The notes beneath the pieces are model-generated. The model ran no database searches, was not told where the DNA came from, and saw only the letters and a list, made by a program, of their open reading frames with translations. Position numbers and translations under genes: made by a program. This document shows, in pieces, positions 1-5,377 of a stretch of DNA of 8,307 nt. The DNA comes from Lachnospiraceae bacterium UBA3785 (GTDB lineage Bacteria; Bacillota; Clostridia; Lachnospirales; Lachnospiraceae), in assembly GCA_002369495.1 (NCBI GenBank), contig DFFD01000203.1, forward strand, positions 1 to 8,307. The letters are read 5' to 3'. Positions within the stretch are counted from its first letter, which is position 1, and every line of letters begins with the position of its first letter.

Positions 1-34
1 AAAAAATTTTTTTCAGCCCAAAAAACGGCTCAAA
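1..34 (-). terminator. Weak candidate terminator after hisB (at window edge)
   Basis: Read on the minus strand, the hisB stop codon is followed at once by AGCC, an 8-nt T-rich loop and GGCT (positions 30-15). Outside one G-G mismatch, TTT can pair with AAA. A run of seven A and then six T follows up to the window end. The stem is short and the T tract is separated from it by unpaired A residues, so this is only a weak intrinsic terminator. Whether another his gene follows cannot be seen. Confidence 0.2.
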
Positions 35-635
35 GCGACCCCTTCGTCGACCACACCCCGGCAACGCGCGGGTCAAACCCGGTCGCCATGTCGAGCGCCT
101 TTGCGAACGCCTTGAAGGACGCCTCCGCGATGTGATGGTTGTTGCCGCCGCTGATCATATGAAAATGAAGATTCATCCCGGCTGCGTAGGAAACCGCATA
201 GAAGAACTCGCGGACCATCTCGGTGTCCATTTCCCCGATTTTCGGGACCGTGAAAGCGACGTCGGATGAAAAATACGGCCGCCCGCAGAGATCCACCGCG
301 CAGAGGATCAGAGTCTCGTCCATCGGAAGCGCAAAGCTGCCGTAGCGCCGGATACCGGCCTTGTCCCCGAGCGCTTCACGGATCGCGCTTCCGAGAACGA
401 TCCCGGTATCTTCGATCGTGTGGTGGGAATCGACGGCAAAATCCCCCTTCACGGTGCAGGTCAGGTCGAAGAGACCGTGCCGGGTGAAACCGTCGAGCAT
501 GTGATCAAAAAAGCCGATTCCTGTGTCGATCGAGGAGTTTCCGGTCCCGTCCAGATTCAGGGTGAGAGCGATGTCCGTCTCCTTGGTAGTGCGGGTGACG
601 GAGGCGGTGCGGGGGATGATTTTATTTTCAGACAT
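30..635 (-). CDS. hisB: Imidazoleglycerol-phosphate dehydratase (HisB)
   Basis: This cytoplasmic enzyme converts imidazole glycerol phosphate to imidazole acetol phosphate in histidine biosynthesis. The 201-aa protein is the usual length of the monofunctional form and has no fused histidinol-phosphatase domain. Family motifs are all present: GIGFFDHML (residues 39-47), the metal-binding HHTIEDTG (71-78), the second HHxxE motif in GGNNHHIAEASFK (163-175), and a C-terminal STKG (196-199) close to the usual ending. The ATG at 635-633 is preceded by AAGGAG (647-642) with a 6-nt spacer, which fixes the start. The gene is first in its transcript because the next gene upstream (875-3394) is divergent. 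Any following his genes lie outside the window. No T-box or histidine-rich leader fits in the short leader. The identification is firm. Confidence 0.97.
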   Translation of the reverse strand: MSENKIIPRTASVTRTTKETDIALTLNLDGTGNSSIDTGIGFFDHMLDGFTRHGLFDLTCTVKGDFAVDSHHTIEDTGIVLGSAIREALGDKAGIRRYGSFALPMDETLILCAVDLCGRPYFSSDVAFTVPKIGEMDTEMVREFFYAVSYAAGMNLHFHMISGGNNHHIAEASFKAFAKALDMATGFDPRVAGVWSTKGSL

Positions 636-641
636 ATTCTG

Positions 642-661
642 CTCCTTCTGCGCCTGCGCAG
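642..661 (-). promoter_or_regulatory. hisB ribosome binding site beside a small GC hairpin
   Basis: On the minus strand the leader reads CTGCGC-AG-GCGCAG (661-648), a 6-bp palindrome, and then directly AAGGAG (647-642), six bases before the ATG. The hairpin abuts the ribosome site and could affect its exposure. This is seen in the sequence, but no regulatory role is shown. Confidence 0.35.
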
Positions 662-683
662 TACAGGTTTTCTTTACAGAAGC

Positions 684-712
684 ACTTTACCACAGATCCG
701 GAGCCTGCGCAA
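684..712 (-). promoter_or_regulatory. Candidate hisB promoter (extended -10)
   Basis: On the minus strand TTGCGC (712-707) lies 17 bases from TAAAGT (689-684), and TG-G precedes the -10 as in an extended -10 element. The start of transcription would fall near 677, giving a leader of about 40 bases. Both hexamers are only partial matches to the sigma-A consensus. Confidence 0.3.
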
Positions 713-716
713 GTGG

Positions 717-793
717 TCAACGCGCCAGGGGACGGTTCTCCTCCGCGGAGAACCGTCCCAACCGCAGAGGAGAACCGTCCCCAAGCGCGTTGA
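717..793. repeat. 77-bp palindromic GGGGACGGTTCT-type repeat, upstream copy
   Basis: The outer arms are TCAACGCGC (717-725) and its exact complement GCGCGTTGA (785-793). After a 2-nt mismatch, a perfect 16-bp arm GGGGACGGTTCTCCTC (728-743) pairs with 767-782. The 23-nt centre carries a third motif copy, GGAGAACCGTCCC (747-759), which can instead pair with 729-741 in a 13-bp stem with a 5-nt loop. The two folds exclude each other. The same 11-nt arm recurs in the hairpin at 3401-3460, so this looks like a dispersed, non-coding REP/MITE-like element. From memory, GGGGACGGTTCT-type repeats are scattered in clostridial genomes. No transposase gene is present here. Confidence 0.8.
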
Positions 794-857
794 AATCCTT
801 GTGCATCCTGCTTTATTTTTCGGCACAGATGTGTTATTCTGTAAGCAAATAATCACA
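790..857 (+). promoter_or_regulatory. Candidate promoter/operator region of the flavodiiron fusion gene
   Basis: Two partial promoter readings are possible. TTGAAA (790-795), partly supplied by the end of the palindromic repeat, lies 18 bases before TATTTT (814-819). Alternatively, an extended -10, TG-T-TATTCT (832-840), would place the start near 847. A dyad, TGTGTTATT (830-838) with AATAATCACA (848-857; one extra T), overlaps the second -10 and could be an operator. It matches no PerR or Rex consensus that I can recite. The leader ends in the strong ribosome site AGGAGGTG (863-870). Confidence 0.25.
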
Positions 858-874
858 ATTGCAGGAGGTGAACC

Positions 875-3394
875 ATGAAAGCTTTCAGAATCAGACAGGA
901 CCTTTACTGGACCGGCGTGCTTGACCCGCAGCTTCGCGTATTTGACATCATCATGGAGACAAAATACGGCACATCCTACAACTCTTACCTCCTCGAAGGG
1001 AGCGAGAAAACCGCGCTCTTCGAGACCTCCAAGGCCGCCTTCTTCGAGGAGATGGCCGGCTACATCGAATCCGTTGCCTCCGCAAGCCAGATTGACTACC
1101 TCGTCATGGACCACACCGAGCCGGACCACGCCGGCTCCATCGCCAGGCTCCTCGAACTGAATCCCCACATCACGATCGTCGCCACCGGCACCGCAATCCA
1201 GTTCCTGAAGCACATCATCAACACCGACTTCAACAGCATCGCGGTCTCCGACGGCATGACCCTCTCCCTCGGTGACAAGACCCTCGAGTTCATGGTCCTG
1301 CCCAACCTTCACTGGCCGGACACCATGTACACCTATGTCCCGGAAATAAAAACCCTCTTCACCTGCGACTCCTTCGGCTCACACTACGCGGCGGAAGGGA
1401 TCCTGCGCTCCTCCGTCACCGACGAGGCGGGCTATGCCGACGCGACAAAATACTATTTTGACTGCATCATCGGCCCGTTCGCCTACCCCTACATGTACAA
1501 TGCGCTCGAGCGGATCCGCGATCTCGAGATCGAGTTTATCTGCTGCGGGCACGGTCCGGTGCTCGATTCTCATTTTGACCAGATTTTCGGCTGGTATAAG
1601 GAGTGGTGCCAGCCGCCCGCTAAGAAAAATAAAAAACTCGTCGTCATGCCCTACGTCAGCGCCTACGGCTACACGAAAGAGCTCTCGGAGGCCATCGCAA
1701 AGGGCGTTGCGGACGCCGGCGCGGAGGTGCACCGGTATGATCTTATTTTCGACGACAAGACCGCCCTGCCGGCCGACATGGCGGCTGCCGACGGCTACCT
1801 CTTCGGCACTCCCACGATCCTCGGCGAAGCCCTCGAGCCCGTCTACAACCTGACGCTCGGCATGTACCCGCCGGTCTTCAAGGGCCGCCTCGCCTCCGCG
1901 TTCGGCAGCTACGGCTGGTCCGGCGAGGGCGTTCCCCACATCATCGAGCGCCTGAAACAGATCCGGCTGCGCGTCCTCGACGGCTTCCGGGTCCGCTTCA
2001 AGCCCGACGCGAACCAGCTGGCGGACGCCTACGACTTCGGCTACAACTTCGCCTGCGTCCTGCTGAAGAAGGAGCAGAAGAAGCAGAGCTCCGGCGGCGC
2101 GCGTACGCTCGTCAAATGCCTCGTCTGCGGCGCCATCTTCGACTCCTCGCTCTCCGAATGCCCGGTCTGCGGCGTCGGCCCGGAGAACTTCGTGCCCGCC
2201 GGCGACGCCGGCAGCGGCTTTAAGAACAACACGGACCGCCATTATCTCATTCTCGGAGGCGGCATCGCCGGCCTCGAGGCCGCGCGGGCGATCCGCGAGC
2301 GCGACAGGACCGCCGCGGTCACGCTCATTTCCGGCGAAAAGCACCTGCCCTACAACCGCCCGATGCTGACCAAGGCGATGCTCTCGGAGTTCGGCGGCGA
2401 CCAGATGGCGGTCGAGCCGGCATCCTGGTTCGAGGATAATGACGTCCGCTTCATCGGCGGGACCGCCGTGGAATCGATCGATCCTGAAAATAAGATCGTC
2501 AAAGCGGGCGGCACCGTCTACACTTACGACAAGCTGATCTACACGCTCGGCGCGCACTGCTTCGTGCCGCCCATCAAGGGCTGCGAGCTCGACAAGGTCG
2601 TCTCGATCCGCACGATCGAGGATGCGGCTAAGATCAAGAGCATGCTTCCGAAAATAAAAACCGCCGCAGTCATCGGCGGCGGCGTCCTGGGGCTTGAGGC
2701 TGCCTGGGCCCTTCGCCGCGCGAAGCTGGAAGTCACCGTCATCGAAGGCGCTCCCGCTCTCATGACCCGCCAGCTCAACCCGACCGCCTCCGCCATGCTG
2801 AAGAAACACGCGGAGGACTGCGGAGTCAAGGTCCTGACGTCCGCCAGCACCGCAGAGATCAACGAGGAAGGCATTGTCCTCGCCGACGGCACTGTCGTCC
2901 CGGCGGAGCTCGTCATCGTCTCCACCGGCGTTCGCGGCAACCTTGATCCTGCCCGGGAAGCCGGTCTTGAGATCGGCCGCTCGATCAAGGTCAACGACCA
3001 CATGGAGACCAGCGCTCCGGACATCTACGCGGCCGGCGACTGCGCGGAGTGCGGCGGCGTCAACTACGCGCTCTGGAGCCAGTCGGTCGAGCAGGGCAAG
3101 ACCGCCGGCGCCAACGCGGCAGGCGACGACGTCGCCTACGAGACCGTCGACGGGGCTCTGGCCTTCAACGGCCTGAACACCTCTCTCTTCGCGATCGGCG
3201 ACAACGGGAGCGATCCATCGAAGCTCTACAAAACTGTGGAGACGACGGACCTGCGCCGCGGGCATTACGAGAAGTATACATTTGACAAGAACCGTCTGGT
3301 CGGTGTGATCCTGCTCGGGGACACCTCCCGCCTCGCGGAGCTGACCATGAAGGTCAAAGAGCACGCGAAGTTCAGCGATGTGATCAGGCTGTAA
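875..3394 (+). CDS. Flavodiiron protein / rubredoxin / NADH:rubredoxin oxidoreductase fusion
   Basis: This 839-aa cytoplasmic enzyme is predicted to use NADH to reduce O2 to water, or NO to N2O, protecting an anaerobe. The metallo-beta-lactamase-like diiron domain (about 1-250) keeps all seven ligands with family spacing: H80, E82, D84, H85, H146, D165 and H226. A flavodoxin domain (about 254-398) has the FMN loop SAYGYT (262-267). A rubredoxin domain has CxxC pairs at C415/C418 and C429/C432, only ten residues apart, the short-spaced type. The FAD/NADH oxidoreductase domain (about 455-839) has GGGIAG (461-466), GGGVLG (601-606), E623 after the second NAD strand (favouring NADH) and GDCAE (721-725). 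The layout matches what is called class F flavodiiron protein in Clostridia. The ATG at 875 follows AGGAGGTG. The gene is monocistronic, divergent from hisB and convergent with the PAP2 gene. O2 versus NO preference cannot be read from sequence. Confidence 0.95.
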   Translation: MKAFRIRQDLYWTGVLDPQLRVFDIIMETKYGTSYNSYLLEGSEKTALFETSKAAFFEEMAGYIESVASASQIDYLVMDHTEPDHAGSIARLLELNPHITIVATGTAIQFLKHIINTDFNSIAVSDGMTLSLGDKTLEFMVLPNLHWPDTMYTYVPEIKTLFTCDSFGSHYAAEGILRSSVTDEAGYADATKYYFDCIIGPFAYPYMYNALERIRDLEIEFICCGHGPVLDSHFDQIFGWYKEWCQPPAKKNKKLVVMPYVSAYGYTKELSEAIAKGVADAGAEVHRYDLIFDDKTALPADMAAADGYLFGTPTILGEALEPVYNLTLGMYPPVFKGRLASAFGSYGWSGEGVPHIIERLKQIRLRVLDGFRVRFKPDANQLADAYDFGYNFACVLLKKEQKKQSSGGARTLVKCLVCGAIFDSSLSECPVCGVGPENFVPAGDAGSGFKNNTDRHYLILGGGIAGLEAARAIRERDRTAAVTLISGEKHLPYNRPMLTKAMLSEFGGDQMAVEPASWFEDNDVRFIGGTAVESIDPENKIVKAGGTVYTYDKLIYTLGAHCFVPPIKGCELDKVVSIRTIEDAAKIKSMLPKIKTAAVIGGGVLGLEAAWALRRAKLEVTVIEGAPALMTRQLNPTASAMLKKHAEDCGVKVLTSASTAEINEEGIVLADGTVVPAELVIVSTGVRGNLDPAREAGLEIGRSIKVNDHMETSAPDIYAAGDCAECGGVNYALWSQSVEQGKTAGANAAGDDVAYETVDGALAFNGLNTSLFAIGDNGSDPSKLYKTVETTDLRRGHYEKYTFDKNRLVGVILLGDTSRLAELTMKVKEHAKFSDVIRL

Positions 3395-3400
3395 AGGTGC

Positions 3401-3460
3401 GGGGACGGTTCTAAAAAAGCCGGGCTGCAATTGTGCAGCCCGGCTTTCAAGAACCGTCCC
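3401..3460. repeat. GGGACGGTTCT-type repeat, downstream copy with inserted hairpin core
   Basis: The arm GGGACGGTTCT (3402-3412) pairs perfectly with AGAACCGTCCC (3450-3460). Inside, separated by a small AAA/CA bulge, a perfect 14-bp stem AAAGCCGGGCTGCA (3416-3429) and its complement (3434-3447) close on a 4-nt loop. In total about 25 bp pair over 59 nt. The outer arms equal those of the repeat at 717-793, but the cores differ. The two therefore share ends only, as expected for a family of small mobile or REP-like elements. Confidence 0.8.
3413..3447 (-). terminator. Intrinsic terminator between convergent flavodiiron and PAP2 genes
   Basis: The 14-bp GC-rich stem at 3416-3447 is followed on the minus strand by a run of six T (3418-3413), three of which also lie in the stem. 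It should stop leftward transcription from the PAP2 gene, whose stop codon lies about 50 bases before it. On the plus strand the stem is followed only by TTTCAAG, so termination of the flavodiiron transcript (stop at 3392-3394) is plausible but weaker. Confidence 0.7.
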
Positions 3461-3498
3461 TTAAAAATCGCCCCGGAGGTCTTTACTCTTCCTGATAT

Positions 3499-4044
3499 TC
3501 ACTTCCGTCTCGCCGCGATCATCTTCACCATCTTGTCCGCGCTGATCCCCGAGATCAGCCCGATGATTGCCCCCGCCGTGACGTCCGACAGAAAATGAAC
3601 CCCCACATACATCCGCGAGAACCCCATGAGCGTCGCCATCACCATGCTGATGAACTTGCCCCAGCGGCGCGAAAATGTCCTCATGCAGGCCATCGCGACC
3701 GAAAAAGCAGCCCCGGTGTGCCCTGACGGGAAGGAGTTCGGGTCGTCCTCAAAGATGAGCGGATCGAAATCCTCCAGCGTGATCCACGGGCGGTCCCGCT
3801 TAAACAGAGGTTTGATGATCAGGTTTGTGAGGATGGCTTCATTTGCCAGAGCGAGCCCCGCCGTGAGCCCGGCCACCCGGGTCTTCTTGAAGAGCAAAAA
3901 GGCCGCAGTTGTCCCGATCATGAGCTTCCCGGAATCGCCGGTCGCCGTATAGGCTTTAAAAAATCTGTCCATCCGATCCGTCTGCAGCTTGTCCTGGATC
4001 CAGGGAAGCGATCCGTGATCGATCTTTTTCATGCGCTCGAGCAA
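3499..4044 (-). CDS. PAP2-family membrane phosphatase
   Basis: This is a 181-aa integral membrane phosphatase of the PAP2 / type 2 phosphatidic acid phosphatase superfamily. All three active-site motifs are intact: KPLFKRDRP (K78-x6-R85-P86), PSGH (106-109) and SRMYVGVHFLSD (SR at 143-144, H150, D154). Hydrophobic stretches suitable as membrane helices lie near 41-54, 57-76, 110-121, 130-142 and 155-168. Members dephosphorylate lipid phosphates such as undecaprenyl pyrophosphate, phosphatidylglycerol phosphate or phosphatidic acid. The substrate here is not evident. I chose the TTG start at 4044-4042 because GAGGTG (4056-4051) precedes it by about 6 bases. The next in-frame ATG at 4032 has no such site and would remove only four residues. 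It is separately expressed, with its own candidate promoter and terminator. Confidence 0.92.
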   Translation of the reverse strand: MLERMKKIDHGSLPWIQDKLQTDRMDRFFKAYTATGDSGKLMIGTTAAFLLFKKTRVAGLTAGLALANEAILTNLIIKPLFKRDRPWITLEDFDPLIFEDDPNSFPSGHTGAAFSVAMACMRTFSRRWGKFISMVMATLMGFSRMYVGVHFLSDVTAGAIIGLISGISADKMVKMIAARRK

Positions 4045-4077
4045 ATGGGCACCTCAAATCTTTCTGCGGCAGAGACA

Positions 4078-4111
4078 AATGAAGGGCAGTCAGGATTGAC
4101 TGCCCTTCATT
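4078..4111. other. Perfect 15-bp hairpin between the kinase and PAP2 genes
   Basis: The arm AATGAAGGGCAGTCA (4078-4092) and its exact complement (4097-4111) close on the loop GGAT. On the minus strand the stem is followed by TGTCTCTG, which has no true T run. It may be a weak terminator for the kinase (stop at 4201). It also sits between the candidate PAP2 promoter and the PAP2 ribosome site, ending about 22 bases before that site, so it could protect the 5' end or attenuate the PAP2 message. Confidence 0.6.
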
Positions 4112-4115
4112 ATAC

Positions 4116-4162
4116 ATCCTTTAAGGATTTATGGCTATAGCCAATTTACAGAAATTTTACAA
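4116..4162 (-). promoter_or_regulatory. Candidate PAP2 promoter with two small palindromes
   Basis: On the minus strand TTGTAA (4162-4157) lies exactly 17 bases from TATAGC (4139-4134). The -10 is inside the perfect palindrome GGCTATAGCC (4133-4142). A second dyad, ATCCTT-T-AAGGAT (4116-4128), covers the expected start of transcription. The palindromes are placed as an operator might be, but no regulator can be named. Confidence 0.4.
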
Positions 4163-4200
4163 TTCAGCACCCCTGAAAATCAGCGAAAATATGCGCCCGC

Positions 4201-5223
4201 TTATCTGGACATCTCGCTGTGATAGCCGGTGTTCTTGTGGTCCCTGATGACCGACTCGATCTCGTCGCATCCCGAGAGCGGCATATCGCCTCTGACGGTG
4301 TTCTTGACGGCGGAGTAGGCATTGCCGAACTCGACCGCGCGCTGGAAGTTGTCCGGCTCGGAGAGCAGCGCGTAGAGGACGCCGCCGACATAGGAGTCGC
4401 CGCTGCCGATGCGGTCGATAACCTGGATGCGCTTGTACGGTTCCTCGCTGTAGTAGGTGTCGGTCGCCCGGCTGTAGATCACGGAACCGAAATCATGGTG
4501 CCGCGGGCTGTGTACGACGCGCTGCGTCGAGGCGACGACCGAGATCGGATAGTCCTCGGTGAAGCTCTTCATGAGCTCCTCCGCGGTCCCTTCCTTTTTA
4601 AAGGTCAGTCTCGCGGTGTCCTCGGAGCAGAAGAAAATGTCCACATACGGCAGGATCGTCTCAATGCACGCGCGCGCCTCATCGCCGGTCCAGAGGTTGC
4701 CGCGGAAGTTGACGTCGAAGGAAATGAGCGCCCCCGCCGCCTTGAACCGCTTGATCATCTCGATGGCGGTCTCCCTGGATTCCTGACAGAGGGCCAGCGT
4801 GATGCCGCTCGTGTGAAAACAGCGGGCGGACTCGAAGAGGGCGTCGTCGAAATCATTGATGCTGATCTTCTGGAAAGAGCTGTGCGCGCGGTCATAGACG
4901 ACGCGCGGTTTCCTCGGATAGAGGCCGGATTCATAGTAGTAGACGCCGAGACGGGCGTCCTTCGAGCTGTCGTAGGCGAGATAGTCATCGCTGACGCCGG
5001 AGAAACGGATTGCATTTTTCGCAAATTTGCCGATATCATTGTCCGGGAGACGGGAAATGATGCCGGTCCGAAGCCCCAGCAGCGAAGCTCCTGTCAGAAC
5101 GTTCAGCTCCGCGCCGCCGACACGCTTCTCGAATGTGTCGCCGCGGACGAGGCGGTCGTCATTTACCGGGGAGAGACGGAGGAGAACTTCACCGAGAGCC
5201 AGGAGATCGAATTCTTTTTTCAT
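4201..5223 (-). CDS. PfkB-family sugar kinase, 2-keto-3-deoxygluconate kinase-like
   Basis: This 340-aa cytoplasmic kinase of the ribokinase/PfkB family probably phosphorylates 2-keto-3-deoxygluconate or a related sugar acid with ATP. Using the ATG at 5223: the N-terminal GG substrate motif is at 36-37 (VGGAELNV), FDVNFR is at 169-174, and the C-terminal signature DRIGSGD is at 270-276, with D276 the expected catalytic base. The usual GAGD appears as GSGD. The DRxGxGDS form and FDxNxR motif favour the KdgK branch over fructokinase or ribokinase, but the substrate is inferred. A GTG twelve bases upstream (5235) is open, but the ribosome site AAGGTGA (5238-5232) overlaps that GTG and is spaced 8 bases from the ATG, so the ATG is the better start. 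It lies downstream of the TAXI transporter, but a terminator and its own promoter separate them. Confidence 0.88.
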   Translation of the reverse strand: MKKEFDLLALGEVLLRLSPVNDDRLVRGDTFEKRVGGAELNVLTGASLLGLRTGIISRLPDNDIGKFAKNAIRFSGVSDDYLAYDSSKDARLGVYYYESGLYPRKPRVVYDRAHSSFQKISINDFDDALFESARCFHTSGITLALCQESRETAIEMIKRFKAAGALISFDVNFRGNLWTGDEARACIETILPYVDIFFCSEDTARLTFKKEGTAEELMKSFTEDYPISVVASTQRVVHSPRHHDFGSVIYSRATDTYYSEEPYKRIQVIDRIGSGDSYVGGVLYALLSEPDNFQRAVEFGNAYSAVKNTVRGDMPLSGCDEIESVIRDHKNTGYHSEMSR

Positions 5224-5256
5224 GTACTGAGTCACCTTTCGTATTATTTGAAAAAT

Positions 5257-5296
5257 GAAAAACGCTGCATACTGATTACAGTATACAACGTTTTTC
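5257..5296 (-). terminator. Long dyad: terminator of the TRAP transporter operon, also overlapping the kinase promoter
   Basis: On the minus strand AAAAACGTTGTATACTG (5295-5279), loop TAAT, and 5274-5258 form a 17-bp stem with two G-U pairs and no mismatch. G5257/C5296 adds one more pair. The stem ends in five T, then CATTTTTC follows. As DNA the dyad has two mismatches, which become G-U pairs only in leftward RNA, favouring a terminator read from the transporter side. The TGTATAC half also resembles GntR-type operator halves, so a second role as a binding site is possible. Confidence 0.65.
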
Positions 5297-5309
5297 CTGA
5301 AAATGTCAC
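5280..5309 (-). promoter_or_regulatory. Candidate promoter of the sugar kinase gene
   Basis: On the minus strand GTGACA (5309-5304; 5 of 6 to the -35 consensus) lies 18 bases from TATACT (5285-5280; 5 of 6 to the -10). The start would fall near 5273, in the loop of the dyad, leaving a leader of about 50 bases before the ATG. This is the best promoter match in the window. The -10 lies inside the dyad arm, so a protein bound there would block it. Confidence 0.55.
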
Positions 5310-5377
5310 TCTTTTCCGCAAGATGTAAGAAAAACTGTGCAGGTCTCCCAAACAGGATAAAAAATCAGTGAAAGCCT

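Noticed and set aside
636..683. A T-box or histidine leader attenuator for hisB
   Set aside because: The leader between the candidate promoter and the ATG is about 40 bases, with no histidine-rich leader peptide and no room for a T-box fold.
674..1312. A minus-strand open frame through the upstream repeat and the start of the flavodiiron gene
   Set aside because: It reads through the palindromic repeat and antisense to conserved coding sequence, with no motif or ribosome site.
3288..3297. AGAACCGTC inside the flavodiiron gene, resembling the repeat arm
   Set aside because: Only nine bases match, there is no inverted partner nearby, and the codons (Lys-Asn-Arg) belong to the normal reading frame. 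Chance is enough.
1379..3430. A long open frame antisense to the flavodiiron fusion gene
   Set aside because: It is arginine-, alanine- and aspartate-rich low-complexity sequence with no family motif, as GC-rich coding DNA yields in the opposite frame. The sense frame has every expected active-site residue.
728..3460. A true composite transposon carrying the flavodiiron gene
   Set aside because: No transposase and no matching target-site duplication is seen next to the outer arms. Kept only as a hypothesis in the repeat finding.
4219..5328. A 1.1-kb open frame antisense to the sugar kinase
   Set aside because: Its translation shows no recognisable motif and runs across the kinase promoter and dyad. 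The kinase frame has intact PfkB signatures.
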